This document shows positions 8,111-16,661 of a stretch of 35,006 nucleotides of DNA, one piece after another. The stretch spans positions 1-35,006 of the forward strand of contig DATJJW010000196.1 of assembly GCA_035491935.1 (NCBI GenBank), in the 5' to 3' direction. The notes beneath the pieces were generated by a model. The model saw only the letters and a program-made list of their open reading frames with translations. It was not told the origin of the DNA and did no database searches. Source of the stretch: DATJJW01 sp035491935. GTDB lineage: Bacteria > Pseudomonadota > Alphaproteobacteria > ATCC43930 > CGMCC-115725. Position 1 is the first letter of the stretch. Every line of letters starts with the position of its first letter. A program made the translations under genes and the position numbers.

Positions 8111-8908
8111 ATGAGCGACATTCTCGCCGAGATCTGCCAGCGCAAGCGCGAGGATCTAGCCCTCCAGCGCCGGAGGCAGAGCATCGAGAGTCTATACGAG
8201 GCTGCCCATGCGCGGGGCCCGACCCGCGGCTTCGGCATGGCGCTCGCAGCTAAGGTCGCCAAGACCGGCATGGGGCTGATCGCCGAGATCAAGCGCGCCT
8301 CGCCCAGCGGCGGCCTCATCCGGCCGGAATTCGACCCGCCGGCGGTGGCCTGCGAATATGAGGCGGCCGGTGCCGCCTGCCTCTCGGTACTGACCGACCA
8401 GCCCTATTTCCAGGGCACGATCGAACACCTTCAGGCCGCGCGCGCCGCCTGCACCCTGCCGGTGCTGCGCAAGGACTTCATGGTCGATCCCTATCAGGTG
8501 GTCGAGGCACGCGCCGTCGGCGCCGATTGCATCCTGATCATCATGGCGGCGCTGGACGACGTGCTGGCCGCCGAGATCGAGGGTACCGCGATGGAGCTCG
8601 ACCTCGACGTGCTGATCGAGGTGCATAATCGCGAGGAGCTGGATCGCGCGCTCAAGCTGCGCTCGGGGCTCATCGGCATCAACAACCGCAACCTCAAGAC
8701 GCTGATCACCAGCCTGGAGACCACGGTCGAGCTGGCGGCGCATGTGCCGCCGGACCGGGTGCTGGTATGCGAAAGCGGCCTCAAGACCCATGCGGATCTG
8801 CGCCGTATGGCCGATCACGGCGCACGCCGCTTCCTGGTCGGCGAATCCCTGCTGCGCCAGCCGGATATCGGCCTCGCCACCCGCCAGCTGCTGGGCACGG
8901 CCCAATGA
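8111..8908 (+). CDS. trpC: Indole-3-glycerol phosphate synthase
   Basis: Closes the indole ring from carboxyphenylamino-deoxyribulose phosphate, the fourth step of tryptophan synthesis. The 265-residue TIM barrel is the monofunctional form, with no TrpF domain. Conserved elements are AEIKRASPSGG with E59 and K61, VLRKDFMVDPYQ with K121, DVLIEVHN with E170, GINNRNLKT around 189-197, and VCESGLKTHADL with E221. All catalytic residues expected for the family are present. It begins 10 bases after trpD, and its TGA overlaps the moaC ATG by four bases. trpF, trpB and trpA are not in the window. Confidence 0.97.
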   Translation: MSDILAEICQRKREDLALQRRRQSIESLYEAAHARGPTRGFGMALAAKVAKTGMGLIAEIKRASPSGGLIRPEFDPPAVACEYEAAGAACLSVLTDQPYFQGTIEHLQAARAACTLPVLRKDFMVDPYQVVEARAVGADCILIIMAALDDVLAAEIEGTAMELDLDVLIEVHNREELDRALKLRSGLIGINNRNLKTLITSLETTVELAAHVPPDRVLVCESGLKTHADLRRMADHGARRFLVGESLLRQPDIGLATRQLLGTAQ

Positions 8909-9396
8909 CGGAAAAGCCTCGCCTCACCCATCTGGACGAGGCCGGCCGCGCCTCGATGGTCGACGTCTCCGACAAGGAGATGACCGAGCGCATCGCCATC
9001 GCCAGGGGCTGCGTGATGATGCAGAAGGCAACGCTCGACCTCATCCGCGAGGGCGCGGTGAAGAAGGGTGAGGTGCTGACCGTCGCCAAGCTCGCCGGCA
9101 TCATGGGCGCGAAGAAGACCTCGGACCTCATCCCGCTCTGCCATCCGTTGAACCTCACCTCGATCAAGGTCGACCTCTCTTTGAGCGACACGCGCGACGC
9201 GGTCGAGATCACGGCATCCTGCAAGCTCAATGGCCGCACCGGCGTCGAGATGGAGGCGTTGACCGCCGTGTCGGTGGCGGCCCTCACCGTCTATGACATG
9301 TGCAAGGCGGTCGATCGCGGCATGGTGATCGGCGAAATCTCGCTGGTCCATAAATCCGGCGGCAAATCCGGTACCTGGGAGGTTGGCACGCCATGA
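8905..9396 (+). CDS. moaC: Cyclic pyranopterin monophosphate synthase
   Basis: Converts the MoaA product 3',8-cH2GTP to cyclic pyranopterin monophosphate, the first molybdenum-cofactor intermediate. The 163-residue product starts at the ATG (8905) that overlaps the trpC stop. The reading frame stays open upstream to 8767, but that extension would lie inside trpC and lacks family similarity. Conserved blocks are GAKKTSDLIPLCHPL with H80, GRTGVEMEALTAV, and YDMCKAVDR with D131 and K134, which form the active site. Its stop overlaps the moeA start by four bases (ATGA). The trpC-moaC-moeA linkage is normal in alphaproteobacteria. Confidence 0.96.
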   Translation: MTEKPRLTHLDEAGRASMVDVSDKEMTERIAIARGCVMMQKATLDLIREGAVKKGEVLTVAKLAGIMGAKKTSDLIPLCHPLNLTSIKVDLSLSDTRDAVEITASCKLNGRTGVEMEALTAVSVAALTVYDMCKAVDRGMVIGEISLVHKSGGKSGTWEVGTP

Positions 9397-10607
9397 TCTC
9401 CGTCGAGGAAGCCCGCCGGCGCATCCGCGCCTCGCTCCGGCCCGTCAGCGCCGAGACCGTGGCGCTCTCGGCCGCTCTCGGCCGCGTGTTGGCCGAGGAT
9501 GTCGTGGCGCTGCGCAGCCAGCCCTCTTTCGATGCCTCGGCCATGGACGGCTATGCCGTGCGCTCAGCCGATATCGCGACATTGCCCGCGCGCTTCCGCC
9601 GGATCGGCGAGGCGCCAGCCGGCCGCGCTTTCACCGGCACCGTCGGCCCCGGCGAGACCGTGCGCATATTCACCGGTGCGCCGATCCCGGACGGCGCGGA
9701 TTGCATCGTGCTGCAAGAGGATGTGACGCTCGAAGGCGGGCTGGTCGTCACCCATGAGGCGGTACCAGCCGGCAAGCATGTCCGCCGTGCCGGCATCGAT
9801 TTCCGCGCAGGCGACACGGTGCTGAAGGCCGGTCACCGCATGAGCGTGCGCGACATCGGCCTTGCGGGCGCCATGAACCGGCCCTGGCTGATCGTGCATC
9901 GCCGGCCGCGCGTGGCGCTGCTCGCCACCGGCGACGAGATCGTCATGCCGGGCGAGCCGATGACCGCCGACCAGATCCCCAGCTCCAACAGCCTGGCGCT
10001 CGCCGCCTTCGTGGCACAACTGGGCGCCGACCCCATCCATCTCGGCATCGCCAAGGATGACGAGGCGGTGCTGGCCCGCCAAGCCGCCATGGCCAAGGGC
10101 TGCGACGTGCTGATCACCATCGGCGGTGCCTCGGTCGGCGACCACGATCTGGTACAGAAGGTACTGGGCGCCGCCGGCATGTCGGTCGATTTCTGGAAGA
10201 TCGCCATGCGGCCGGGCAAGCCGCTGATGTGGGGCCTCTGGGACGGCATGGCGGTCATGGGGCTGCCCGGCAACCCGGTCTCGGCGCTGATCTGCGCGCT
10301 CAATTTCCTCACGCCGGCGATCGAGCGGCTGAGCGGCCTTCCACCAGCCGATTTCGACGTCGAGATGCTGCCCGCCGCGGTCGAGATCCCGGCCAACGAT
10401 CATCGGCAGGATTACCTGCGCGCGACGCTGGCCGCCGATTCGGCCGGCCGAATCGGCGTTACCCCCTTCACAAGGCAGGATTCGTCCATGCTGGCGCCGC
10501 TGGCGGCAGCCCATTGCCTGGTGGTCCGGCCACCCAATGCGCCCGCTGCGACTGCTGGGACGCTTATTCCGGTCATTCGACTCGACCGTTTCGGCAGCAT
10601 CTTCTGA
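9393..10607 (+). CDS. moeA: Molybdopterin molybdenumtransferase
   Basis: Inserts molybdate into adenylylated molybdopterin at the end of molybdenum-cofactor synthesis; cytoplasmic. The 404-residue product carries the MoeA landmarks in order: SAMDGYAVRSAD near 49-60, GDEIVMPGEP with the following SSN, the MoCF domain motif TIGGASVGDHDLV, MRPGKPLMWG, and GLPGNPVSALI. A C-terminal beta domain closes the protein. Translation is coupled to moaC through an ATGA overlap. It is the last gene of the trpG-to-moeA unit; a near-perfect palindrome follows 24 bases after its stop, then the independent lexA promoter. Confidence 0.96.
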   Translation: MISVEEARRRIRASLRPVSAETVALSAALGRVLAEDVVALRSQPSFDASAMDGYAVRSADIATLPARFRRIGEAPAGRAFTGTVGPGETVRIFTGAPIPDGADCIVLQEDVTLEGGLVVTHEAVPAGKHVRRAGIDFRAGDTVLKAGHRMSVRDIGLAGAMNRPWLIVHRRPRVALLATGDEIVMPGEPMTADQIPSSNSLALAAFVAQLGADPIHLGIAKDDEAVLARQAAMAKGCDVLITIGGASVGDHDLVQKVLGAAGMSVDFWKIAMRPGKPLMWGLWDGMAVMGLPGNPVSALICALNFLTPAIERLSGLPPADFDVEMLPAAVEIPANDHRQDYLRATLAADSAGRIGVTPFTRQDSSMLAPLAAAHCLVVRPPNAPAATAGTLIPVIRLDRFGSIF

Positions 10608-10630
10608 AAGAGCGGCTCAAGAAGATCCGA

Positions 10631-10650
10631 ATGGGAAATATATGTCCCAT
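10631..10650. promoter_or_regulatory. Palindrome of 20 bp upstream of the lexA promoter
   Basis: ATGGGAAATATATGTCCCAT is a dyad with a single mismatched pair (positions 7 and 14 of the palindrome) and a self-complementary ATATAT centre. One more A/T pair extends it on each side. It lies 24 bases after the moeA stop and ends 6 bases before the TTGACG -35 box of lexA; its centre is about 50 bases upstream of the expected lexA start of transcription. An operator for a dimeric regulator fits best. A weak moeA terminator is the alternative, but only TTTT follows. Confidence 0.55.
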
Positions 10651-10656
10651 TTTCCG

Positions 10657-10685
10657 TTGACGAGACCAAGGAACCAAAATAGAAC
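10657..10685 (+). promoter_or_regulatory. lexA promoter (-35 TTGACG, -10 TAGAAC)
   Basis: TTGACG (10657-10662) matches the sigma-70 -35 consensus at five of six bases. TAGAAC (10680-10685) matches the -10 consensus at four of six. The spacer is exactly 17 bases. Transcription would start near 10692, giving a leader of about 70 bases before the lexA ATG. The SOS box covers the spacer end and the whole -10 element, as expected for a LexA-repressed promoter. Confidence 0.7.
10671..10685 (+). promoter_or_regulatory. SOS box (LexA operator), GAAC-N7-GAAC
   Basis: GAAC at 10671-10674 and GAAC at 10682-10685 are separated by seven bases (CAAAATA). This is the reverse complement of the alphaproteobacterial LexA site GTTC-N7-GTTC, a direct repeat rather than the palindrome of gammaproteobacteria. 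It overlaps the -10 box of the lexA promoter, so LexA binding should block its own transcription. No second copy was noticed at the other promoters in the window. Confidence 0.85.
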
Positions 10686-10760
10686 AGTTGTCGACGTTTG
10701 AGTTTTGTTCCGGACATTCGCTTGGAAAGTCGGGACAAATTGAGATTGCGGAGCCTACTG

Positions 10761-11480
10761 ATGTTGACCAAGAAGCAGCATGATCTGCTTATCCTGATCC
10801 AGAACAAGCTTAACGAAAGCGGCGTACCGCCCTCCTTCGACGAGATGAAGGACGCGCTTGGCCTGAAGTCCAAATCGGGAATCCATCGGCTGATCACGGG
10901 CCTTGAAGAACGCGGCTTCATCAAGCGTCTGCCGCACCGGGCCCGTGCGCTGGAAGTCATCCGCCTGCCGGAAAATCTGCGAGGCCAGGATCGGGCCAGC
11001 GATGCCCCGCCGCCGCGTGGCCCCTTCTCGCCAACCGTCATCAAGGGCGACTTCCGCGGCAGCCTGCCGGGCAGCTCGGTCGCCGAGACGGCGGACGCGC
11101 TTTTTCTGCCGCTCTATGGTCGCATCGCCGCCGGCACGCCGATCGAGGCGTTGCGCGACAGTAGCGCCCAGGTCGGCATCCCGGCCTCGATGCTGGGCGG
11201 CAACGGTGAGCACTACGCGCTGGAAGTGGCTGGTGACAGCATGATCGATGCCGGCATTCATGATGGCGATACAGTGATCATCCAGCGCTGCGATACGGCG
11301 GAGAACGGCGCCATCGTCGTGGCTCTGGTCGACGATCAGGAGGCGACCTTGAAGCGCCTGCGCCGCAAGGGTGCCTCCATCGCGCTGGAGCCGGCCAACC
11401 GCACTTATGAGACGCGCATCTTCGGGCCCGACCGGGTCAAGGTACAGGGTCGACTGGTCGGCCTTATCCGCCGTTATTAA
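10761..11480 (+). CDS. lexA: LexA, SOS-response transcriptional repressor
   Basis: Represses DNA-damage genes and inactivates itself by RecA-stimulated autocleavage. The 239-residue product begins MLTKKQHDLLILI, the usual LexA start, with GGAG seven bases before the ATG; an in-frame TTG at 10698 would add 21 unrelated residues and is rejected. The winged helix-turn-helix spans about 1-65. The linker carries the A124-G125 cleavage site (RIAAGTPIEA). The peptidase domain has nucleophile S160 in AGDSMIDAGI and general base K198 in EATLKRL. All residues for autocleavage are present. Control is by the SOS box at 10671. Its 3' end overlaps the convergent comEC 3' end by 17 bases. Confidence 0.97.
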   Translation: MLTKKQHDLLILIQNKLNESGVPPSFDEMKDALGLKSKSGIHRLITGLEERGFIKRLPHRARALEVIRLPENLRGQDRASDAPPPRGPFSPTVIKGDFRGSLPGSSVAETADALFLPLYGRIAAGTPIEALRDSSAQVGIPASMLGGNGEHYALEVAGDSMIDAGIHDGDTVIIQRCDTAENGAIVVALVDDQEATLKRLRRKGASIALEPANRTYETRIFGPDRVKVQGRLVGLIRRY

Positions 11481-13620
11481 AGGTTTCCGGATTAAAGGTT
11501 TCCGGCGCACCGACCCAGGGCCGGCGACCGCGTAGGGCACGCGCCGCCGCGATGGTGGGTACGTTATCCAGCCAGATCGCCTGAGCGCCGGAGACGGCTG
11601 CGCGCGCCGGATCGAACAAGGCGCCCGCCATCTCGCAGGGCATACGTCTCAACGTAACGATGATGAGATCGGCCTCCGTCGGGCAGGATCGCGGCTGCGT
11701 CGGCGTGTGGGTAATCACCACGATCTCCTGGCCGGCAATCCGGCCGCGGCAGATGCCGTCGGCGCAGAGGAGTGCGCCATCCCTCAGCTCGGCCCTGCCC
11801 TGCTGCGGCAGAGCCTGGGGCTTTGGCGCACCATCCGCCTCCATCCAGATTTCCCGCGCGAAGCGGTTGCCGCGCATCGAGGTGAACCAATAGCGATGTC
11901 CGCTATGGATCGCGGCGAGGCGCCCATCGTCGCTGATCAGGATGTCAGGCGGACGGACCAGGAGCAGGCTCGCCATGCCGGCCAACACCAGGAGCAGCCC
12001 CCACCAGCGCCAGGACCTGAGCCACAGCGCCCACCAGAGCCCACCCAGCGCCACCGCGGCGATCGCCCAGCCGGGCATGGCTGGCAGCACGGCGACGCCA
12101 CCCGGCAGATGCGCCGTCCAATGGGCAATATGCTCGACCAGCACGATGCCCCAGCCCATGGGCGTCAAGCCCAGCCCCTCCAGCCCGAAGGGCATAAGCA
12201 AGCAGCCGACCAACGCCCAAGGCATGATCCAGAAGGCGCTGACGGGCACGGCCAGCACATTGCCCAGCACCGAATAGACCGGGAAGCGGCTGAAATGGTA
12301 GATGGCGAAGGGGGCTGTGCCGATGGTGACGACCACGGTCGTGATCGCGATGCCGATGATATGGCGCCAGAAGCCGCTCCACGGCCCCGGCTCCAAGGCG
12401 GTACCGAATCGCCTGCCATAGCTCTCATAGAAGGCGATCAGGCAGATGACCGCCGAGAACGACATCTGGAAGCTACCGCCGGTCAGCGCCACCGGCTGCA
12501 CCAGCAGCACCAGCGATGCCGCCCAGCACACCGCATTCAGCGAGAACGGGATGCGATCATAGAGGATCGCCAGCAGCGCTAGTGCGCACATGGTGAAGGC
12601 GCGCTGTGTCGGCACCGCGCTGCCCGAGATGATCAGGTAGAGGCAGGCGAGCGCCAAGGCCGTCGACGCCGCCCATTTCTTGATCGGATACCGAAGCGCC
12701 ACGCGCGGCACCAGCGCCAGCCCGCCACGCAGCAGGAAGAAGGCGCAGCCGGTAACCAGCGTCATGTGCAGCCCGGCGATGACCAGAAGATGGGCGAGGC
12801 CGGCATCGCGGAAATCCTGCGCGACATCGGGTGGGATGGCGCCCTTCTCGCCGGTGACCAGCGCGCTTGCGACGCCGCCCTCGGTGCCAGGCAGCGCCTT
12901 CTGGATACGCTCGGTCATGGCCGCGCGCCAACGGGCGATGAAGCCTTGGATGCCACGGCCGCGAGCGGCCGGCCAGACGACGATCGGACCGACCGCCGCC
13001 CCCACGGCGCCCAGCCCCTGAAAATAGGCTTGGCGCTGGAAATCGTAGCCCTCGGGCATATCCGGGGCTGCCGGCGGCAGCAGCATCGCCGTGCCCTCGA
13101 CCAGATCACCGGCCTCGGGTGGCACGTCCATGCGGCCGATGCGCAGGCGGATGAAACGCGGCAATTGCTCGGACGTCAGGTCGCCGATCGACTGCGGCGC
13201 GATGGTCACCCTTTGTCCATTGGTCAGGATTTCGAGATTGACGACATGGCCGGCAAAAGCCACCGGCCCGAGACGTCCGGGCAAGACCGGCGCAGCAGCG
13301 CGCCAGGTCTCGATCTGGGCTGCAGCAAAGCCGAGCGTGAGCGACAAGGCACCGATCGCCAGAAGCCGCCCACGCATCCAGCCGCGCCGCCCGGCCAGCC
13401 AGACGGCAACCATCAAGACCAGCGTGGCCACCGGCCCCAGCCACGGCGGCGGCTCGGCGAGAAGCGCGAAATAGGTGGCAACGCCGGTGCCGATGCCGAC
13501 CGGCAGCCACAGGGCCCAACGTTCCTGCTCGGCCTGGAGCTGACGCAGCAGCCACGCCAAAGCGCGGCCAGGCCCGAAGGACCAGGAAGGTGCCGCTGCT
13601 TGGACCGTGCCGTCCGTCAT
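11464..13620 (-). CDS. comEC: ComEC/Rec2-family DNA-uptake channel protein
   Basis: ComEC is the predicted inner-membrane channel that passes single-stranded DNA into the cytoplasm during transformation. The 718-residue product has an N-terminal DUF4131-like region with early membrane helices and a soluble beta-rich stretch. The Competence domain follows with the signature DAGLAHLLVIAGLHMTLVTG and many membrane helices. The C-terminal part lies after LVRPPDILISDDGRLAAIHS. No metallo-beta-lactamase HxHxDH motif is visible there, so the C-terminal nuclease-like domain appears absent or degenerate. The last residues contain a tandem PETFN PETFN caused by a 15-base duplication. No good ribosome binding site precedes the ATG at 13620. 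It shares a 141-base divergent promoter region with gltX. Confidence 0.9.
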   Translation of the reverse strand: MTDGTVQAAAPSWSFGPGRALAWLLRQLQAEQERWALWLPVGIGTGVATYFALLAEPPPWLGPVATLVLMVAVWLAGRRGWMRGRLLAIGALSLTLGFAAAQIETWRAAAPVLPGRLGPVAFAGHVVNLEILTNGQRVTIAPQSIGDLTSEQLPRFIRLRIGRMDVPPEAGDLVEGTAMLLPPAAPDMPEGYDFQRQAYFQGLGAVGAAVGPIVVWPAARGRGIQGFIARWRAAMTERIQKALPGTEGGVASALVTGEKGAIPPDVAQDFRDAGLAHLLVIAGLHMTLVTGCAFFLLRGGLALVPRVALRYPIKKWAASTALALACLYLIISGSAVPTQRAFTMCALALLAILYDRIPFSLNAVCWAASLVLLVQPVALTGGSFQMSFSAVICLIAFYESYGRRFGTALEPGPWSGFWRHIIGIAITTVVVTIGTAPFAIYHFSRFPVYSVLGNVLAVPVSAFWIMPWALVGCLLMPFGLEGLGLTPMGWGIVLVEHIAHWTAHLPGGVAVLPAMPGWAIAAVALGGLWWALWLRSWRWWGLLLVLAGMASLLLVRPPDILISDDGRLAAIHSGHRYWFTSMRGNRFAREIWMEADGAPKPQALPQQGRAELRDGALLCADGICRGRIAGQEIVVITHTPTQPRSCPTEADLIIVTLRRMPCEMAGALFDPARAAVSGAQAIWLDNVPTIAAARALRGRRPWVGAPETFNPETFNNGG
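11476..11505. repeat. Tandem 15-bp duplication at the lexA/comEC 3' overlap
   Basis: ATTAAAGGTTTCCGG occurs twice head to tail, at 11476-11490 and 11491-11505. The first copy contains the lexA stop codon; both copies lie inside the comEC frame and add five residues in phase near its C-terminus. It looks like a simple slippage duplication. Confidence 0.9.
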
Positions 13621-13761
13621 GTTCGGGTGCGCTATCAGGATGCTAGGTAAAAATGAACTAGCTGGGCAAATCTGCGTTGCCCGGCATGGTCAGCGGCGAA
13701 ACTGGCTGATATGGTCCGGCCCGCATTTCTTGGGACACCATCGTAAAGCATCGACGCCGTC

Positions 13762-15162
13762 ATGACCATCACCGCCCGCTTCGCACCCTCGCCTACCGGC
13801 TTCCTGCATATCGGCGGCGCCCGCACCGCATTGTTCAACTGGCTGTTCGCCCGCCATCATGGCGGCCGCTTCCTGCTGCGCATCGAAGACACGGATAAGG
13901 CGCGCTCGACCAAGGCGGCGATCGACGCGATCATCGACGGGCTCGACTGGCTGGGCCTCAAATGGGATGGCGAGATCGTCATGCAGTCGGAGCGCGCCCA
14001 GCGCCATGCCGAGGTCGTCCACCAGATGCTATCCCAGGGTCGGGCCTATCGCTGCTATTGCAGCCCGGAAGAGCTTGCCGCCATGCGCGAGCGCCAGAAA
14101 TCGCTCGGCCAGCCGATGCGCTATGACGGCACCTGGCGCGACCGCGATGCGTCGGAGGCGCCGGCCGGCGTGCCGCCGGTCATCCGCCTGAAGGCGCCGC
14201 AGACCGGTGACACCATCATCCAGGACGGCGTGCAAGGCGAGGTCAAGGTCGCCAACGCCCAGCTCGACGACCTGGTGCTGCTGCGCGCCGACGGCTCGCC
14301 CACATACATGCTCTCTGTCGTGGTCGACGACCATGACATGGATGTCACCCACGTCATCCGCGGCGACGACCACCTGACCAACGCCTTCCGACAGACGCAG
14401 ATCTATCGCGCCATGGGCTGGGACGTGCCGTCGTTCAGCCATATCCCGCTGATCCATGGCCCCGACGGCGCCAAGCTGTCCAAGCGCCACGGCGCGCTCG
14501 GCATCGAGGCCTATCGCGACATGGGCTATCTGCCGGAGGCGCTGCGCAACTACCTGCTGCGCCTCGGCTGGGCCCATGGCGATGCCGAGACCATCTCGAC
14601 CGAGGAGGCGATCCAGTGGTTCGACCTCGACGGTGTCGGCCGCTCGCCCGCGCGCTTCGATTTCGCCAAGCTCGACAACCTCAACGGCCATTACCTGCGC
14701 CAGGCCGATAATGACCGGCTGACCGAGCTGGTGGCGTCACGCCTGGCGCCGGACGGGCTGGACGCAAGCAAACGCGACATCCTGCGCCGTGGCATGGACG
14801 GGCTGAAGGCACGTGCCAAGACGCTGGTCGAGCTGGCGCAGAATGCCGGCTTTTATGTCGCCTCACGGCCGCTGGCGCTCGACGCCAAGGCAGCATCGCT
14901 GGCCACATCCGAGGCCCGTGGCATCGCCGCTGAACTCATTCCGCTGATCGAGGCGGCGGCCGATTGGCAGGTCGAGGCGTTGGAAGCGGTGGCGCGGGAT
15001 TTCACCACGGCGAAGGGCATCAAGCTCGGCGCCGTCGCCCAGCCCCTGCGCATCGCGCTCACCGGCTCGACCATCTCGCCCGGCATCTTCGACGTGATGG
15101 CGGTCCTGGGCCGCGACGAGACGCTGGGCCGGCTGCGCGATTTTGCAGCGCAATCAGCATAG
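13762..15162 (+). CDS. gltX: Glutamyl-tRNA synthetase
   Basis: Charges tRNA-Glu (and in many alphaproteobacteria also tRNA-Gln, later amidated) with glutamate. The 466-residue class I synthetase starts TARFAPSPTGFLHIGGART with the HIGH-type motif HIGG at 16-19 and ends the catalytic core with KLSKR at 238-242. RIEDTD at 40-45 and IRGDDHLTN at 199-207 are further family blocks, and the anticodon-binding helical domain makes up the C-terminal third. It is divergent from comEC and followed by gltA on the same strand after 164 bases. Many alphaproteobacteria have a second gltX copy; that cannot be tested here. No clear ribosome binding site lies before the ATG. Confidence 0.96.
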   Translation: MTITARFAPSPTGFLHIGGARTALFNWLFARHHGGRFLLRIEDTDKARSTKAAIDAIIDGLDWLGLKWDGEIVMQSERAQRHAEVVHQMLSQGRAYRCYCSPEELAAMRERQKSLGQPMRYDGTWRDRDASEAPAGVPPVIRLKAPQTGDTIIQDGVQGEVKVANAQLDDLVLLRADGSPTYMLSVVVDDHDMDVTHVIRGDDHLTNAFRQTQIYRAMGWDVPSFSHIPLIHGPDGAKLSKRHGALGIEAYRDMGYLPEALRNYLLRLGWAHGDAETISTEEAIQWFDLDGVGRSPARFDFAKLDNLNGHYLRQADNDRLTELVASRLAPDGLDASKRDILRRGMDGLKARAKTLVELAQNAGFYVASRPLALDAKAASLATSEARGIAAELIPLIEAAADWQVEALEAVARDFTTAKGIKLGAVAQPLRIALTGSTISPGIFDVMAVLGRDETLGRLRDFAAQSA

Positions 15163-15326
15163 CCCATTCAACAAGGTAATCAGGTACGTTTTCTGTAGGT
15201 TATATTGGCAACAATCACAGCAAATTCGTCTTTCCGATGGAATAATGCTCGCGGCATTTGATCTCTACCGCAGAGCAGCATAAGGTCGGTCAAAGTTCGC
15301 ATTGCCCCCGGGAGAGGACATTAGGC

Positions 15327-16655
15327 ATGGACACCAAGTCAGACGCTCCGAAGCTGAGCAACGCCGAGACGGTAACCCTCACGATCAACTCCACGGGACA
15401 AAAGGTTGATCTGCCGGTCCACAGCGGCACGGTCGGTCCCAAGGTCATCGATATCCGTAAACTCTATACGGATACCGACATGTTTACCTTCGATCCGGGC
15501 TATACCTCGACCGGGTCCTGCGAGTCCGCGATCACCTATATCGACGGCGACGCCGGCATCCTACTCTATCGCGGCTACCCGATCGAAGAGCTGGCGGTGC
15601 ACAGTGACTTCCTTGAGACGTCGTACCTGCTGCTCCACGGCGAGCTGCCGAGCAAGGCCCAGCATTCGAAGTTCGTGAACGACATCACGCGCCACACCAT
15701 GGTGCATGAGCAGCTAGGCTTCTTCTTCCGCGGCTTCCGCCGCGACGCGCACCCGATGGCGGTGATGTGCGGCGTGGTCGGCGCGATGGCGGCCTTCTAT
15801 CATGACTCGACCGACATCCATGATCCGAAGCAGCGCGAGATCGCCTCGCACCGCCTGATCGCGAAGATGCCGACGCTGGCCGCCATGGCCTATAAATATT
15901 CGATCGGCCAGCCCTTCATCTATCCGATCAACAAGCTGAGCTTCGCGGAAAACTTCCTCAACATGTGCTTCGCCGTGCCGTGCGAGGATTACGAAATCAA
16001 TCCGGTGCTGGCCAAGGCCATCGACCGGATCTTCGTGCTTCATGCCGATCACGAGCAGAACGCCTCGACCTCGACCGTGCGCATGGCGGGCTCGTCGGGT
16101 GCCAACCCGTTCGCCTGCATCGCCGCCGGCATCGCCTCGCTCTGGGGTCCTGCCCATGGCGGCGCCAACGAGGCCGTGCTGAAGATGCTGGCCGAGATCG
16201 GCCATAAGAGCCGCATTCCGGAATTCGTCGCCAAGGCGAAGGACAAGAACAGCGGCTTCCGCCTGATGGGTTTCGGCCACCGCGTCTACAAGAACTTCGA
16301 CCCGCGCGCCAAGATCATGCGCGAGACCTGCTATCAGGTGCTGGAGCAGCTCGGCATCCATGACGATACGCTGGAGCTGGCGATGGAGCTGGAGCGCCTG
16401 GCGCTCGAGGACAGCTACTTCGTCGAACGCAAGCTGTATCCGAATGTCGATTTCTATTCGGGCATCATCCTGCGTGCGCTGGGCTTCCCGGTCTCGATGT
16501 TCACCGTGCTCTTCGCCGTCGCCCGCACCGTCGGCTGGGTCGCCCAGTGGAACGAGATGCTGGCGGAGCCGGGTGGCCTCAAGATCGGCCGTCCGCGTCA
16601 GCTCTACACGGGTCCGACCACCCGCACCTACAAGCCGCTCGCGGGCCGCGAGTAG
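15327..16655 (+). CDS. gltA: Citrate synthase (type II, hexameric)
   Basis: Condenses acetyl-CoA and oxaloacetate to citrate, the entry step of the TCA cycle. The 442-residue product starts at an ATG preceded nine bases earlier by a strong GGAGAGG ribosome binding site; the frame is open upstream to 15258, but those residues lack family similarity. The N-terminal beta domain (about 12-60) typical of Gram-negative hexameric enzymes is present. Active-site residues are H242 (HADHEQN), H277 (GPAHGG), H318 (GFGHRVY) and D375 (PNVDFYSG). The 164-base upstream region is noticeably A+T richer than its surroundings and probably holds the promoter, although I could not pick unambiguous boxes. A strong hairpin at 16709 follows the gene. 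Confidence 0.97.
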   Translation: MDTKSDAPKLSNAETVTLTINSTGQKVDLPVHSGTVGPKVIDIRKLYTDTDMFTFDPGYTSTGSCESAITYIDGDAGILLYRGYPIEELAVHSDFLETSYLLLHGELPSKAQHSKFVNDITRHTMVHEQLGFFFRGFRRDAHPMAVMCGVVGAMAAFYHDSTDIHDPKQREIASHRLIAKMPTLAAMAYKYSIGQPFIYPINKLSFAENFLNMCFAVPCEDYEINPVLAKAIDRIFVLHADHEQNASTSTVRMAGSSGANPFACIAAGIASLWGPAHGGANEAVLKMLAEIGHKSRIPEFVAKAKDKNSGFRLMGFGHRVYKNFDPRAKIMRETCYQVLEQLGIHDDTLELAMELERLALEDSYFVERKLYPNVDFYSGIILRALGFPVSMFTVLFAVARTVGWVAQWNEMLAEPGGLKIGRPRQLYTGPTTRTYKPLAGRE

Positions 16656-16661
16656 CCGTCC

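Noticed and set aside
10698..10760. Extended lexA start at TTG 10698
   Set aside because: The extra 21 residues are not LexA-like, the ATG at 10761 has a good ribosome binding site, and MLTKKQ is the family start.
15163..15326. Riboswitch or sRNA in the gltX-gltA gap
   Set aside because: The region is A+T-richer and probably carries the gltA promoter, but no recognisable conserved RNA fold or clear hairpin was visible.
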